Shown: positions 34,001 through 42,552 of the stretch, piece after piece
Layout of the letters: every line of letters begins with the position of its first letter
Numbering within the stretch: position 1 is the stretch's first letter
Origin: Mycobacterium sp. 1274761.0
GTDB taxonomy: Bacteria > Actinomycetota > Actinomycetes > Mycobacteriales > Mycobacteriaceae
Assembly (NCBI RefSeq): GCF_001668615.1
Contig: NZ_LZMC01000088.1
Location: 22,247-86,246, forward strand
Reading direction: 5' to 3'
Length of the DNA stretch: 64,000 bases
Notes under the pieces: generated by a model
What the model was told of the DNA's origin: nothing
Seen by the model: the letters and a program-made list of their open reading frames with translations, nothing else
Databases searched by the model: none
Made by a program: the position numbers and the translations under genes

Positions 34001-34807
34001 TCATTCCTGGACGATGACCGGGTCGCCGACGTTGACGGTGTTGTAGTACCACTCGGCGTCTTCAGGACTCAGGCTGATACAGCCGTGGCTGACATTGGCG
34101 TAGCCGAGTGAGTTCACGGCCCACGGCGCCGAGTGCACGAAGAGCCCTCGGCTGGTGATGCGGACGGCGTAGTCAACGTCGAGGTAGTAACCGTCGGGAT
34201 CGGTTACCGGGATACCGACGCTGCTGGAATCCATGACGATGTCGCGTTCCTTGGCCAGGACGGTGTAGTGGTCGACCGGCGTGGGGTAATCGGGCCGTCC
34301 CATCGAGGCCGGGAACACACCCTCTCTACCCCAGTAGGGCCGGTGGTGCGGGGCGGGCAGCGACGGCGGGGGTCCCGATTCGACACCGTCGATGGTCACG
34401 GTGAACGTGTGGTCGCTGATGTCGGCGACGCCGACGACCTCGGGCCCGGTGTGGAAGCTCATCGACCGGCCGCCGACGGACAGCGCCACGGTGTCGTGGG
34501 CGGGCCAGTACCGATCGGGCACCCACTGGACGACCTTGTCGTCGAGCCATTCGAACTTTCCGGTCATGGCGGGCGCAGAGGTGATCCTGATGGCGCGCTC
34601 GGCGGCGTGCCGGTCGATGACCGGGAGCTCGAACGTCACGACGACGGGATGCGCGACGCCGACCACCGCATCACTTCCCGGCAGCACCGAGGCGATGGCG
34701 GACCTGATGGAATGGTTCACCGCAGCCGTGCTTTCCCCTGCGGGCGCCACGATCACGCTTCCAGCGGTCACGCTCGCGACAAGCACACACCGAACAACCC
34801 CACGCAT
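34001..34807 (-). CDS. L,D-transpeptidase (Ldt-type, YkuD domain)
   Basis: The 268-aa protein has a signal peptide (VLVASVTAGSVIVAPAGESTAA), an Ig-like domain (about 40-130) and a C-terminal YkuD domain with catalytic motif GYANVSHGCISLS (Cys near residue 243) and upstream HSAPWAVN. This is the standard mycobacterial Ldt architecture, which makes 3-3 peptidoglycan crosslinks. No lipobox is seen. It is convergent with the Ala/Pro-rich gene across a hairpin. Confidence 0.9.
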   Translation of the reverse strand: MRGVVRCVLVASVTAGSVIVAPAGESTAAVNHSIRSAIASVLPGSDAVVGVAHPVVVTFELPVIDRHAAERAIRITSAPAMTGKFEWLDDKVVQWVPDRYWPAHDTVALSVGGRSMSFHTGPEVVGVADISDHTFTVTIDGVESGPPPSLPAPHHRPYWGREGVFPASMGRPDYPTPVDHYTVLAKERDIVMDSSSVGIPVTDPDGYYLDVDYAVRITSRGLFVHSAPWAVNSLGYANVSHGCISLSPEDAEWYYNTVNVGDPVIVQE

Positions 34808-35020
34808 GGCATCCGATTCCTTCGAAATTACAAAAGTGTCAATAAGATGGTAGGAGCGACGCGGTCTCTGGATGCGTAAGGGCGCGTGGGCATTTCGGTC
34901 AAGGCTTCGTCACGTTTCGGCCACGGCGTCGGGCTGGGGCGCAGCCAGTACCCGCTTCGAGGCCGCCCGATCCGCGGCGTCATCCCGCTGTTCGTCGAAC
35001 GCAATGCCAGATAGGAGCTG

Positions 35021-35296
35021 TCACAGCTCGGCAGCTAGTGTCTGCCCCTCGGGAAACCGACGGTCCAACCGGGCCAGCATTCCGTCAACGTGACGAAGCT
35101 GGTTCTCGGTGCTGCGAATGCACTGCCGGTGGTGGCCGACTAATCGTGTGCTGCCGGAACTCATGCAGCCCTGCAACCGCCTGACGTGCTCGTCCAGGTA
35201 GCGCTGCAACTCAGCGCGCTCCTCCGCCAAGTACGCACGGAAGTAAGCCGCCTGCATGCTGTCGGCCAGGACCGCGGCCTGGTGCTGTTCGGACAC
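35021..35296 (-). CDS. Small helical protein of unknown function
   Basis: The 91-aa product from GTG 35296 is highly helical and rich in Arg, Gln and Leu (EERAELQRYLDEHVRRLQ, STENQLRHVDGMLARLDRRF), which suggests a coiled coil. It has two Cys. There is no recognised family or clear ribosome-binding site. Gene status is supported by its charged periodic pattern more than by homology. Confidence 0.5.
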   Translation of the reverse strand: MSEQHQAAVLADSMQAAYFRAYLAEERAELQRYLDEHVRRLQGCMSSGSTRLVGHHRQCIRSTENQLRHVDGMLARLDRRFPEGQTLAAEL

Positions 35297-35397
35297 CAGG
35301 AAAAGTTAACTGATGTTCGTGGCGCCTGCCGATCTATGAAGCACCATTGTGGGCACCGCCACGTTCTGCCGAGCTCCGAGGCGGTAGGGTTCCGCAG

Positions 35398-35940
35398 GTG
35401 AGGACGCCGGCCCGACGTGCCCGCTACGTGCGTGGCGGTTTGGTGGGCGTCTGCTCGGGCCTGGTCACAGTCGCGGCTCACGTGGCGGGGGGAGGCCCAC
35501 TTCCATCTGGCGCAGCGGCGGTGATGTTGTCGCTCCTCTGTGCATTGGCAGGTGCGCTAGCCAGCTCGGTCATCGTTCGTTCGCGCTGTGCCCAGATCGT
35601 TGTCCTGACAACAGCACTGGGCGCCGTCCAGCTTCTCGGCCACGTCGTGTTGTCGTTGGCCGCCCACCATCACAGCGGGACTGAGCTGATCACCCCCATC
35701 ATGGTCACTGCCCACATGGTCGCGACGCTGGGTGTTGCGTCGCTCATCAGCCTCGTCGAGTACCTCTACGTCGTATCCGTCTCTGTGCTGCGCTGGCTGC
35801 GCCTTTTCGCGGTCGACCGGACTCCGCCGTCGAAGCGCATTCGGCGCCGCCCGACCAATCGCGTTGTGGTGCAGTCGGTTTTGCTTGCCCGCGGCATCGG
35901 GATGCGGGCCCCGCCGAGCCACTGCCCGGCAAGCGTTTGA
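35398..35940 (+). CDS. Four-TM membrane protein
   Basis: The 180-aa protein has about four TM helices and a basic C-terminal tail (SKRIRRRPTNR). A His cluster (AAHHHSG) sits in a loop between helices 3 and 4, which might bind metal. No family was recognised. GTG 35398 is preferred. It lies 121 nt upstream of the PepSY gene on the same strand, so the two might share a job in metal or redox handling. Confidence 0.65.
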   Translation: MRTPARRARYVRGGLVGVCSGLVTVAAHVAGGGPLPSGAAAVMLSLLCALAGALASSVIVRSRCAQIVVLTTALGAVQLLGHVVLSLAAHHHSGTELITPIMVTAHMVATLGVASLISLVEYLYVVSVSVLRWLRLFAVDRTPPSKRIRRRPTNRVVVQSVLLARGIGMRAPPSHCPASV

Positions 35941-36061
35941 CCTTTACATCTCTGCAGTCCGGATCGCCCTGGCGCGATCGGCTGCCGACGAAGCACTGAC
36001 TTCGTAGCTCCCGCGCCTGAAGTCGCGCGCCCGAATTCATGAGTGAAAGCCAGCTTGAGGT

Positions 36062-37462
36062 ATGACTACAACTTCTGATGACCAGATCGATGCGCCACCG
36101 CAAACGCTGGGTCGGCCGCATGGCGTCGCCGCGCTATTGCGTCGGCTCCATTTCTACGCCGGCATCTTCGTCGGCCCGTTCATCCTGATCGCAGCCGTGA
36201 CGGGATTGCTCTACGCAGTGATTCCGCAGATCGACAACGTCGTTTACCGGCACGAGCTGACCGTCGATCAGGTCGGCGCGCAGCGGCTGTCGCTGGCGCA
36301 GCAGCTCGATGCCGTCCGGGCCGCTCATCCCGAAGGCACCGTCGAGAGCATCCGGCCGCCGGCCGAGCCCGATGAGACCACCCGGGTCACGCTTGCGGTC
36401 GACGACGTCCCGCCCGACTACGCCCGCACCGTGTTCGTTGACCCGTACAGCGGCGAGGTCCGCGGCGCGCTCACCACATACGGGCAGTGGATGCCGCTGC
36501 GGGCGTGGTTCGATGAACTGCACCGCACACTGCATCTGGGCACCATTGGCCGCAACTACAGCGAGCTTGCGGCGAGCTGGCTGTGGGTCACCGCGCTTGC
36601 CGGTCTCGTGCTGTGGATCGGACACCGCAGACAGACGGGCAAGCTCACCCGTATCGCTGTCGCGGACCGCAGCGTCAAGGGTCGCCGCCGCACGCTGTCA
36701 TGGCACGGTGCCGTTGGTGTGTGGATTGTGGTTGCCCTGCTTGGGCTTTCAGTCACCGGTATCACCTGGTCCCGTTACGGCGGCGAGTCGGTCAACGTAC
36801 TGCAAGAGCATCTGAACACGACCGCCCCGGAAGTCAGCACGGCCCTGGCAGCGAAGCCTGCGTCCGGCATTGGGCACGTACACGGCCACGGTGCGGATAT
36901 CGGCGACACGCTGCTGCGGGGTGCAGAAAGGGCTCTCGACACGGCACATGCGGCGGGACTGTCGGGACCGATCTGGCTATACCCGCCCGCTGAGTCGGGT
37001 GAGGGCTGGCTGGTCAAGGAAAACAAGCGGGACTGGCCCACCCAGTTCGATGCCATCGCCGTGAACCCTGAAACCGGAACGATCACCGACCGAGTCGATT
37101 TCGCCGACTGGCCGTTGCTGGCGAAGCTCACCCGGTGGGCCATCGACACACACATGGGAATCCTGTTCGGAATTCCGAACCAAATCGCGTTGGCGCTCAC
37201 CGCCATCGGGCTGATTCTGGTGATTCTGCGCGGCTATCAGATGTGGTGGCAACGCCGCCCGACGCGTGGTAAGTCGTGGACGATGGGCCGTCCACCGCTA
37301 CGGGGCACAATCCGCCACATGTCACCCGTTGCCGCCGTCGGCATCGGCGTCCTTGCTATCGGCTTGGGATGGTTCCTCCCCTTGTTTGGGGTGAGCCTCC
37401 TGGCGTTTCTTCTCGTCGACGCCGCAGTCGGCACAGCGAAGCGGTGGCACACACGACGATGA
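36062..37462 (+). CDS. PepSY-associated TM (PiuB-like) protein
   Basis: The 466-aa protein has four main TM helices (LLRRLHFYAGIFVGPFIL, WLWVTALAGLVLWIG, WHGAVGVWIVVALLGLSV, IALALTAIGLILVILRG), conserved histidines (LHRTLHLG, DTHMG) and PepSY-type extracytoplasmic segments. The family includes iron-regulated membrane proteins and heme-binding reductases thought to reduce ferric siderophores. No iron-box palindrome is evident upstream. Confidence 0.85.
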   Translation: MTTTSDDQIDAPPQTLGRPHGVAALLRRLHFYAGIFVGPFILIAAVTGLLYAVIPQIDNVVYRHELTVDQVGAQRLSLAQQLDAVRAAHPEGTVESIRPPAEPDETTRVTLAVDDVPPDYARTVFVDPYSGEVRGALTTYGQWMPLRAWFDELHRTLHLGTIGRNYSELAASWLWVTALAGLVLWIGHRRQTGKLTRIAVADRSVKGRRRTLSWHGAVGVWIVVALLGLSVTGITWSRYGGESVNVLQEHLNTTAPEVSTALAAKPASGIGHVHGHGADIGDTLLRGAERALDTAHAAGLSGPIWLYPPAESGEGWLVKENKRDWPTQFDAIAVNPETGTITDRVDFADWPLLAKLTRWAIDTHMGILFGIPNQIALALTAIGLILVILRGYQMWWQRRPTRGKSWTMGRPPLRGTIRHMSPVAAVGIGVLAIGLGWFLPLFGVSLLAFLLVDAAVGTAKRWHTRR

Positions 37463-37519
37463 TTCGGCGTCGCGCCGAGCCACGGTGACCACACTGGCAC
37501 TCGGCGGACTATCAGTCGT

Positions 37520-38050
37520 TCAATGGGTGGCGGGTGACAGCCCGTAGCGTCGCACCACATCGTCGAGCCAGTCCGGCGTGCCGTAAGTCAGGCCGTACTT
37601 CTCGGCCAGCTCGATGAACTCGGCTGACTCATGAAGGGGCGCACCTGGTTTCGCTCCGACTGGTTCGGACATCAGCAGCTCACCAAGTTCGCGGAAGTAA
37701 TTCTCGAAGCCCCCGGGGGTGATGACCTCGATGATCCGGCCGGGTTCCGTTCCCGCGTTCCACATGGCGTGCATCTGCCCGCGTGGTTTGGTGATGTATC
37801 CGCCCGGGCCGAGTACCACCTCGCTGTCGTCGGAGCGAAAGCCGATCTCACCGGCAAGCACGTAGGAGTGCTCGTCCTCGCGTGTATGGCGATGCGCCGC
37901 AGTGATCGTCCCGACTGGGAACGGATGCTCGACGATCGACACAAGGCCGCCGGTCGTGCGGCTGGTGAGCTTGAAGACCGCACCGAATCCCGGGATGGGG
38001 ACGACATCGCCCCCGCCGGGGTGCACAAGAGTCAACTGTGTTACCGACAT
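37520..38050 (-). CDS. Cupin-domain protein
   Basis: The 176-aa protein has the cupin metal box HRHTREDEHSYVLAGEIGF and later GQMHAMWNAG. It resembles quercetin 2,3-dioxygenase-like cupins. The ATG at 38050 is chosen because AAGGAGG lies 8 nt upstream; an ATG at 38056 would be too close. It is followed (upstream in gene order) by the nitroreductase and HD genes on the same strand, likely an operon. Confidence 0.85.
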   Translation of the reverse strand: MSVTQLTLVHPGGGDVVPIPGFGAVFKLTSRTTGGLVSIVEHPFPVGTITAAHRHTREDEHSYVLAGEIGFRSDDSEVVLGPGGYITKPRGQMHAMWNAGTEPGRIIEVITPGGFENYFRELGELLMSEPVGAKPGAPLHESAEFIELAEKYGLTYGTPDWLDDVVRRYGLSPATH

Positions 38051-38074
38051 GTTCATTCCCTCCTTATCGCTCGG

Positions 38075-38779
38075 TCACCCCACCGCGGCCAGGGCGGTCG
38101 TCGTAGCGTCCTGAGGTGGCCACAGCGGCTGTGGCACCTCGACGCCGAACGGTGCATCCCAGTGGTTGCGAGACGAAACGTCATGCACCGGGCGGCGATT
38201 GGCGGCCACACCCCATTTGCCGAGTGGGTAGCCGAGGGTCAGCATGGCTGACATCTTCCACCCTTCGTCGGCGGGTACGCCCAGTAATTCGTTCACCCGG
38301 TCCTCGAAGTTGCGGAGCACCATCGTCATGACGCCGCCGACCCCCTCGGCGCGGGCGGCGAGCAGTGCACTCCAGATCGCTGGGTAGATGTTCGCACCGC
38401 CGAGATCGTCGATGGCGTAGACGAAAAGTAGCAGAGGAACCTCTTCGAAATGGTCCGCGAGGTAATTCCCTGAGCCCTTTATCCGGCGCATCGTCGAGGC
38501 GTGGGCGGCAGGATCCGAACCCGGCGCCAGCGCCACCATGGGCCCCGCGCCCGCCGCGAACTTCTGGTATTCGAGGTCGCGGGCCTGCCGGAACAGGTCG
38601 GCGAATTCGCGGATGAGTTCCCGATCGTCCACGGCCACAAAATGCCAGCGTTGGGTATTGCCGCCGTTGGGCGCGCGAACGGCGGCATCAATGATGCGCG
38701 CCTGCACGTCGAGCGGAATGGGATCCGGCCGCAACCGCCGCATCATCCTGGTGGTGTACAGCGCTTCACGAACGTCCAT
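38075..38779 (-). CDS. Nitroreductase-family flavoprotein
   Basis: The 234-aa protein has the FMN-binding start MDVREALYTTRMMRRLRPDP and AAVRAPNGGNTQRWHFVAVD, then VGGVMTMVLRNFEDRV. These NAD(P)H-dependent enzymes reduce nitro compounds, quinones or related substrates. ATG 38779 gives normal family length; the frame extends upstream without family-like sequence. It sits between the cupin and HD genes. Confidence 0.88.
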   Translation of the reverse strand: MDVREALYTTRMMRRLRPDPIPLDVQARIIDAAVRAPNGGNTQRWHFVAVDDRELIREFADLFRQARDLEYQKFAAGAGPMVALAPGSDPAAHASTMRRIKGSGNYLADHFEEVPLLLFVYAIDDLGGANIYPAIWSALLAARAEGVGGVMTMVLRNFEDRVNELLGVPADEGWKMSAMLTLGYPLGKWGVAANRRPVHDVSSRNHWDAPFGVEVPQPLWPPQDATTTALAAVG

Positions 38780-38796
38780 CGGTCCAATCCTTTTCG

Positions 38797-39447
38797 CTAT
38801 TCGGGCCAGCTGTTGTTCAAGATGAGGTCGACGAAGTCCTGGCGCTTGAACGTCGGGTCGAAGTGCGCCAGCACGTCGGCGTTCATGGTTCCCCAGGTGC
38901 TGTCCGGTCGGTGCTTCATGCCGTTGTGGAAGGCCTCCAGAATGCGGTTCTTGAAATCGGGGCGGGGATGAGCGGCGGTCACCGCGTCGAGGGCGTCCGA
39001 GGGAAGCTTGTCGCGGTCGATGCCCACCACGTCGGTCTCGACTCCGGCGATGACCAACGCGATTTCGGGATCGAGGAACTGCGGCACGCCAGGCGTGGTG
39101 TGTAATGCGATGCCCAGCCACACCTTTCGAGCGTCGGCGGCATCGACACCGTGCTCCAGCAGGAAGTCGCGTGCCGCGTTGGCGCCGTCGACTTCGAAGC
39201 GAAGGTTGGAGGTGCGATAGCGCGGGGTGAGGCCGATGTCGTGGAACATCGCCGCGACGTAGAGAATTTCGAGATCGGGTTGCAGCCCCAGCCGTCGGCC
39301 CTGTAGCGCGCCGAACAGAAACACCCGGCGCGAATGGTCGAACAGCAGATCGTCTTCGGCTTCGCGGATGAAGTCGGTCGCCTCGCGCACCAGTGGGGTG
39401 TCGGGGATGGTGATGCCGGCGATCGACTGAAGCGACTGGGTTTCCAT
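38797..39447 (-). CDS. HD-domain metal-dependent hydrolase
   Basis: The 216-aa protein has a HD signature: HSRRVFLFGAL, AAMFHDIGL and VWLGIALHTTPGVPQFLDPE. The pattern fits small single-domain HD hydrolases including cyanamide-hydratase-like proteins; the exact substrate is not known. GAGGAGG 6 nt before ATG 39447 decides the start. It is the first gene of the HD-nitroreductase-cupin operon, whose promoter faces a divergent GlxA-type regulator. Confidence 0.85.
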   Translation of the reverse strand: METQSLQSIAGITIPDTPLVREATDFIREAEDDLLFDHSRRVFLFGALQGRRLGLQPDLEILYVAAMFHDIGLTPRYRTSNLRFEVDGANAARDFLLEHGVDAADARKVWLGIALHTTPGVPQFLDPEIALVIAGVETDVVGIDRDKLPSDALDAVTAAHPRPDFKNRILEAFHNGMKHRPDSTWGTMNADVLAHFDPTFKRQDFVDLILNNSWPE

Positions 39448-39461
39448 GGTCAACCTCCTCA

Positions 39462-39486
39462 GTTGGACTAATACGGACTAGTCAAC
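39462..39486. promoter_or_regulatory. Candidate operator in the HD/GlxA divergent promoter
   Basis: GTTGGACTA and TAGTCAAC form an imperfect inverted repeat. Inside, GGACTA occurs twice in direct orientation with a 10-bp period, one helical turn. This lies just upstream of the HD gene and 50 nt from the AraC-type regulator, the usual place for an AraC-family binding site. Confidence 0.55.
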
Positions 39487-39536
39487 GCAGGTGGAGGGCT
39501 ATTCACATATGGCTATTGAGCCGTTAGGCCCACAAA

Positions 39537-40529
39537 ATGCGACACAATGGCGCGGTGGCGGCAGCCGGTGCTCGGTCCAGGGTGGTGGTGATCGTCGTCT
39601 TCGACGACGTGACGATGCTCGACGTCGCCGGAGCGGCCGAGGTGTTCGCCGAGGCCAACCGGTTCGGCGGCGACTATCAGATCAAGATCGCGTCGGTGGA
39701 TGGGTGCGACGTGACAACCTCGATAGGAATCCGCCTGGGGGTCACCGACAGCATCGCGTCCATCGAAGCCGCCGACACCGTCCTGGTCGCAGGCAGTGAC
39801 AACATCCCGGCGCGGGCGATCGATCCGGCGCTCGTCGTGGCCGTCAAAGCGGTGGCGGGCCGGACCCGGCGGTTGGGGTCGATCTGCACGGGGTCGTTCA
39901 TCCTCGCGCAGGCCGGGCTGCTCAGTGGCCGACGCGCCACCACGCATTGGCGAAACGTCCGATCGATGGCGCGCGCGTTTCCCGACGTCACCGTCGAGCC
40001 GGATGCGATCTTTGTTCGCGACGGCGACGTCTTCACATCGGCCGGGGTGTCGTCAGGCATCGACCTCGCGTTGGCTCTGGTCGAGCAGGACCACGGCACC
40101 GACCTCGTCCGCGATGTGGCCCGCTGGTTGGTCGTCTATCTCAAGCGCGCCGGCGGCCAATCTCAATTCTCGTCGCTGATCGAGGCCAACCCGCCGCCGC
40201 AGTCCGCTCTGCGCGTCGTCACCGAGGCGATCGCCGCCGACCCCAGCGCGGACCACAGCGTGAAAACGCTTGCGGCTCGGGCGTCTTTGAGCACGAGGCA
40301 GCTGACCCGGCTATTCCGGTCTGAGCTGGGGACGACGCCGGCCGACTACGTCGAGATGGTGCGCATCGACGTCGCCCGCGCGGCGCTGGATGCCGGCCGC
40401 TCCGTCAGCGAGACTGCGCACCTCGCGGGCTTCGGCAGCACCGAAACCCTGCGGCGGGCATTCGTCGAACGCCTGGGCGTCTCACCGAAGGCTTACCGGG
40501 ACAGGTTCCGCACCGCCATCCGAGGCTGA
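39537..40529 (+). CDS. GlxA-type AraC-family regulator with DJ-1/PfpI domain
   Basis: The 330-aa protein pairs an N-terminal DJ-1/PfpI (GATase1-like) domain with SICTGSFILAQAGLLSG, where Cys is at the nucleophile elbow, and a C-terminal AraC HTH domain (LAARASLSTRQLTRLFRSEL then FVERLGVSPKAYRDRF). Such regulators sense a small molecule. It is divergent from the HD-nitroreductase-cupin operon and is the likely regulator of it. ATG 39537 is used; GTG 39555 would drop six residues. Confidence 0.9.
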   Translation: MRHNGAVAAAGARSRVVVIVVFDDVTMLDVAGAAEVFAEANRFGGDYQIKIASVDGCDVTTSIGIRLGVTDSIASIEAADTVLVAGSDNIPARAIDPALVVAVKAVAGRTRRLGSICTGSFILAQAGLLSGRRATTHWRNVRSMARAFPDVTVEPDAIFVRDGDVFTSAGVSSGIDLALALVEQDHGTDLVRDVARWLVVYLKRAGGQSQFSSLIEANPPPQSALRVVTEAIAADPSADHSVKTLAARASLSTRQLTRLFRSELGTTPADYVEMVRIDVARAALDAGRSVSETAHLAGFGSTETLRRAFVERLGVSPKAYRDRFRTAIRG

Positions 40530-40533
40530 GCCG

Positions 40534-41877
40534 TTATTGCGCATCCGTCGTCGACAGCGGCTGGCGTTCGACGGAGCGTCCGAGGACGACCTTCGCCGTG
40601 ATCACGCCCAACTTGGCCATGCCCAGGTATGTCGACGGGTTGAACAAGGTCGGCCACACCGTGCGCGTCTTGTGCTCGCTCACCGGCTGGTCGGTGAATC
40701 GATCGCGCAGCCACCGCAGCGTCATGGGCGCCGACAGCGGATGCAACAGCAGATGACCGCAGAACCGGTCACGGTGATAGGTGACCGCCGCACCATCCTG
40801 TTCATACTCGGCAACCAGTGCATCGACATCATCGACGCTGATGATCCTGTCGTGCACTGCCTGAACGACGAGCACGGGGGGCTTCGGCTTGGATTTGCCG
40901 AGCTTCGTTTCGTCGAAGATGTGGCGCACCTCGGGTAGGTCCCACAGTTCGTCGGCCGTCACGTCGACATATGACCCGATGTCGACGTGGCGCAGCTGCC
41001 ATACCGCCTCGGCCGTCGTCATTGTCTGCAACTTGTTGAGCAACGCCTTGCCTTCATCGGTCGCGTGCTCGTCGACGACCTTCTGTGCGCCAGGGAAGAC
41101 GTGGGTCAATGCGGAGATCATCAGCGCGGCGAGACCGGCGAAGAAGCTGCCGTTGAGGCGGCGAGCCACACTGCCGGGATCACCAACGGGCGAACCCAGA
41201 ACGGCGCCAACGATATTGAGCTCCGGTGCATAATGCTCGCAGCGCTCTGCTGCCCATGCCGAGGCCAAGCCGCCTCCCGAGTATCCCCACAGACCCACGG
41301 GAGCCGACGGCGACAATTCCAGGCGCTCGCATCGCAGTGCAGCGCGCAGCCCGTCGAGTATCCGGTAGCCGGGCTCGACGGGAGCGCCCCACATGCCGTG
41401 GCAGCCTTCATGATCCGGTATGCACACCGCCCAGCCTTCGGCCAGCGCCGCGGTCACCAACAAGTACTCGGCCTGAACGAACGCACCTATCGGTCGAGCG
41501 CCGCGCCGCATGGCGAACGACGGGAAACAGCGTGACGCCACGGCGTCTATCGCGCATTGATACGAGAGCACCGGACAGTTGGCTTCCGATTGGCGCTGCG
41601 CCGGCACAAGTACGGTCGTCACGGCGACTTCAGGTTCTTCGTGCAGGTTTGTGGTGCGGTACAGCAACTGCGTGGCTGCCACCGGTTGGCTGATGAGACC
41701 GAGAAAGCCGATCTCGACGTCGCGCGAGCGCAACACCGTGCCGGGTTCGGCGTCTTCGTAGCCGTCTGGCGCCTGGTAGAAGGGGTCGTGGTCCGGTGAG
41801 ACCGGCCGTGCGCCGCTGCGGAGCTCGTCGTGCGGCGGGCTTGCGAGGCCTACCGGCGTGGCGGAATAGCTGTTCAT
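40534..41877 (-). CDS. Secretory-lipase-family (LIP) alpha/beta-hydrolase
   Basis: The 447-aa protein has the nucleophile elbow LWGYSGGGLASAWAAE with Ser, and an earlier PDHEGCHGMWGAP segment typical of the LIP family; VVQAVHDRIISVDDV fits the acid residue and FCGHLLLHPL the catalytic His. Members hydrolyse lipid esters. No signal peptide is visible. It lies 5 nt downstream of the GlxA-type gene end, on the opposite strand. Confidence 0.85.
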   Translation of the reverse strand: MNSYSATPVGLASPPHDELRSGARPVSPDHDPFYQAPDGYEDAEPGTVLRSRDVEIGFLGLISQPVAATQLLYRTTNLHEEPEVAVTTVLVPAQRQSEANCPVLSYQCAIDAVASRCFPSFAMRRGARPIGAFVQAEYLLVTAALAEGWAVCIPDHEGCHGMWGAPVEPGYRILDGLRAALRCERLELSPSAPVGLWGYSGGGLASAWAAERCEHYAPELNIVGAVLGSPVGDPGSVARRLNGSFFAGLAALMISALTHVFPGAQKVVDEHATDEGKALLNKLQTMTTAEAVWQLRHVDIGSYVDVTADELWDLPEVRHIFDETKLGKSKPKPPVLVVQAVHDRIISVDDVDALVAEYEQDGAAVTYHRDRFCGHLLLHPLSAPMTLRWLRDRFTDQPVSEHKTRTVWPTLFNPSTYLGMAKLGVITAKVVLGRSVERQPLSTTDAQ

Positions 41878-42094
41878 CGGTATGGCGACCCTCCCCGTAT
41901 TGATGACGGCGCACGTCCACGCCCTCGAGGTATCCCATACCCGTGGTACCGGTTTGTGAACCCCCGACTACCGCGCCCGTTTCTGACCTGCCGATTTCAC
42001 AATCGCCGAAAGATCCCTCCACGCCGCCACTGCACGGTGTGTTCGTCAACAACCCCGCTCTCCCAGCGGACGAACACCGGAAGGAATACACAGA

Positions 42095-42460
42095 ATGCAC
42101 CAGAGAGGTGTGCCCAAGCGGCACAAGCAGATATCGGCCGGCGTCTTCGGAGCCGCAGCGATCGCCCTCGCCGTCGGCGGGGTCTTGCAGCCCACGATGT
42201 CCCACGCCGAAAAGGTCTGGGACATAGGCGACTTCGACTCTTGTACGAAGTCAGCCGAAAATAGATTCATCAGCGGCCAAACCAACTCCGACCAATTTTC
42301 CGACGAGGTCAAGTTCTGCTGCATCCGGTCTGGCGGCGAGTGGACACAAGCGCAGGGGTGCACGGCACCGGCGGCCACATTCGCGCCCAAGCCCACGCCG
42401 TTGCCCAGCCAGGTCGCCACCGGGCCCGGTCAGGCGACGTCGCCCGGCGCGAGGAAGTAG
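42095..42460 (+). CDS. Small secreted protein
   Basis: The 121-aa protein has a signal peptide (ISAGVFGAAAIALAVGGVL, cleavage near MSHA) and four Cys (DSCTKS, FCCIRS, GCTAP) with a C-terminal Pro/Thr tail. GGAAGG is 10 nt upstream of ATG 42095. Function is unknown; it resembles other small mycobacterial exported proteins. Confidence 0.7.
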   Translation: MHQRGVPKRHKQISAGVFGAAAIALAVGGVLQPTMSHAEKVWDIGDFDSCTKSAENRFISGQTNSDQFSDEVKFCCIRSGGEWTQAQGCTAPAATFAPKPTPLPSQVATGPGQATSPGARK

Positions 42461-42474
42461 AAGGCATCAGCCCA

Positions 42475-42504
42475 TTGCGGCAGACTATTTTTCCGGCGTA
42501 TATT
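42475..42504 (+). promoter_or_regulatory. Candidate sigma-A-like promoter
   Basis: TTGCGG (42475-42480) and TATATT (42499-42504) are separated by 18 bp, close to the TTGACA/TATAAT consensus. The palindrome just downstream (42508-42534) would overlap the start of transcription. Confidence 0.45.
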
Positions 42505-42507
42505 TCG

Positions 42508-42534
42508 GTCGTATACCCCCGGGGGGTATACGAC
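42508..42534. promoter_or_regulatory. Perfect 27-nt palindrome, CsoR/RicR-like operator
   Basis: GTCGTATACCCCC-G-GGGGGTATACGAC is a perfect inverted repeat of 13-bp arms around one G. The TATACCCCC/GGGGGTATA core matches the known pattern of CsoR-type (copper or sulfur-sensing) operators. It sits 18 nt before the DUF4396 ATG and just after a candidate -10 box, suited to repression. Confidence 0.7.
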
Positions 42535-42552
42535 TGGAAGGAGTGGGCCGCC

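Noticed and set aside
36000..36061. Iron-box (IdeR) site before the PepSY gene
   Set aside because: No TTAGGTTAGGCTAACC-like palindrome is visible in the intergenic stretch.
39491..39799. 102-residue plus-strand open frame starting inside the GlxA-type promoter region
   Set aside because: It overlaps the regulator in another frame and has Arg/Gly-rich shadow composition.
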